DNA of 5,729 bases, taken from positions 1 to 5,729 of the forward strand of contig CAJTVI010000113.1 in NCBI GenBank assembly GCA_910579545.1. The letters are read 5' to 3'. Of the stretch, positions 5,640 to 5,729 are shown in pieces. A program made the position numbers and the translations under genes. Position 1 is the stretch's first letter. Every line of letters begins with the position of its first letter. The notes beneath the pieces are model-generated. The model was not told where the DNA came from. It worked only from the letters and a program-made list of their open reading frames with translations, and searched no databases. This stretch comes from an uncultured Oscillospiraceae bacterium (GTDB taxonomy: Bacteria > Bacillota > Clostridia > Oscillospirales > Ruminococcaceae).

Positions 5640-5729
5640 TTCGGCCTTTCGGCCTTTCGGCCTTTCGGCCTTTCGGCCTTTCGGCCTTTCGGCCTTTCGG
5701 CCTTTCGGCCTTTCGGCCTTTCGGCCTTT
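5627..5729. repeat. Perfect 8-bp tandem array, GGCCTTTC, at least 12.9 copies, open at the window edge
   Basis: From 5627 the unit GGCCTTTC repeats without a single mismatch to the last base of the window, giving 12 full units plus 7 bases. Because GGCC is self-complementary, neighbouring units can fold as GGCC-loop-GGCC: loop UUUC on the + strand RNA and GAAA, a stable GNRA tetraloop, on the - strand RNA. The array lies 51 bp upstream of the secreted-protein start codon. An 8-bp unit is not a multiple of three, so it is unlikely to be coding. Perfect identity implies recent or continuing expansion by slippage. The true length and what lies beyond are not visible. Confidence 0.95.

Noticed and set aside
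5627..5729. CRISPR array, origin iterons or coding repeat
   Set aside because: The 8-bp units are contiguous with no spacers, too short for iterons, not a multiple of three, and have no replication genes nearby.

Overview
The window is GC-rich, with gene third positions dominated by G and C, and it reads as the chromosome of a spore-forming Firmicute. The main evidence is a full-length SpoIIE, the stage II sporulation phosphatase. Strong AGGAGG-type ribosome binding sites, sigma-A-like promoters and compact intrinsic terminators fit the same picture. High GC together with SpoIIE suggests a gut clostridium of the Oscillospiraceae/Ruminococcaceae type (Faecalibacterium, Subdoligranulum or Gemmiger-like). 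That placement is inferred from composition and gene content, not from a database match.

Layout, left to right. Positions 1-154 hold a small palindrome, a tandem 19-bp duplication and a sigma-A-like promoter whose -35 box lies inside the second repeat copy. A nitroreductase-family gene on the + strand (155-880) follows, ending at a strong hairpin terminator (939-979). That terminator separates it from the convergent spoIIE (1001-3322, - strand). Upstream of spoIIE is the terminator of gltX (3417-3456), then gltX itself, encoding glutamyl-tRNA synthetase (3473-4921, - strand). gltX has its own well-formed promoter (TTGACA, 17 bp, TACACT) and a small hairpin in its leader. Beyond a 14-bp-stem terminator (5063-5094) lies a short - strand gene (5132-5575) for a secreted 147-residue protein of unknown function with a TQAP repeat linker. 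The right edge (5627-5729) is a perfect 8-bp tandem array that runs out of the window.

The four genes look like independent transcription units: each of the three gene boundaries carries a terminator-like hairpin, and no gene pair overlaps or is tightly coupled. gltX is translation housekeeping, spoIIE belongs to sporulation (forespore sigma-F activation), and the nitroreductase is a flavin redox enzyme without a visible partner. No mobile element, CRISPR array, tRNA or rRNA was seen, and I see no complete new multi-gene system.

The least ordinary part is 5576-5729. Perfect GGCCTTTC repeats sit directly upstream of the secreted-protein gene. An 8-bp inverted repeat there would cover that gene's Shine-Dalgarno sequence, and each repeat carries a hexamer able to pair with the arm that does the covering. 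This could be a copy-number-variable leader control element or an expanded terminator. The sequence shows the complementarity; the function is inference.
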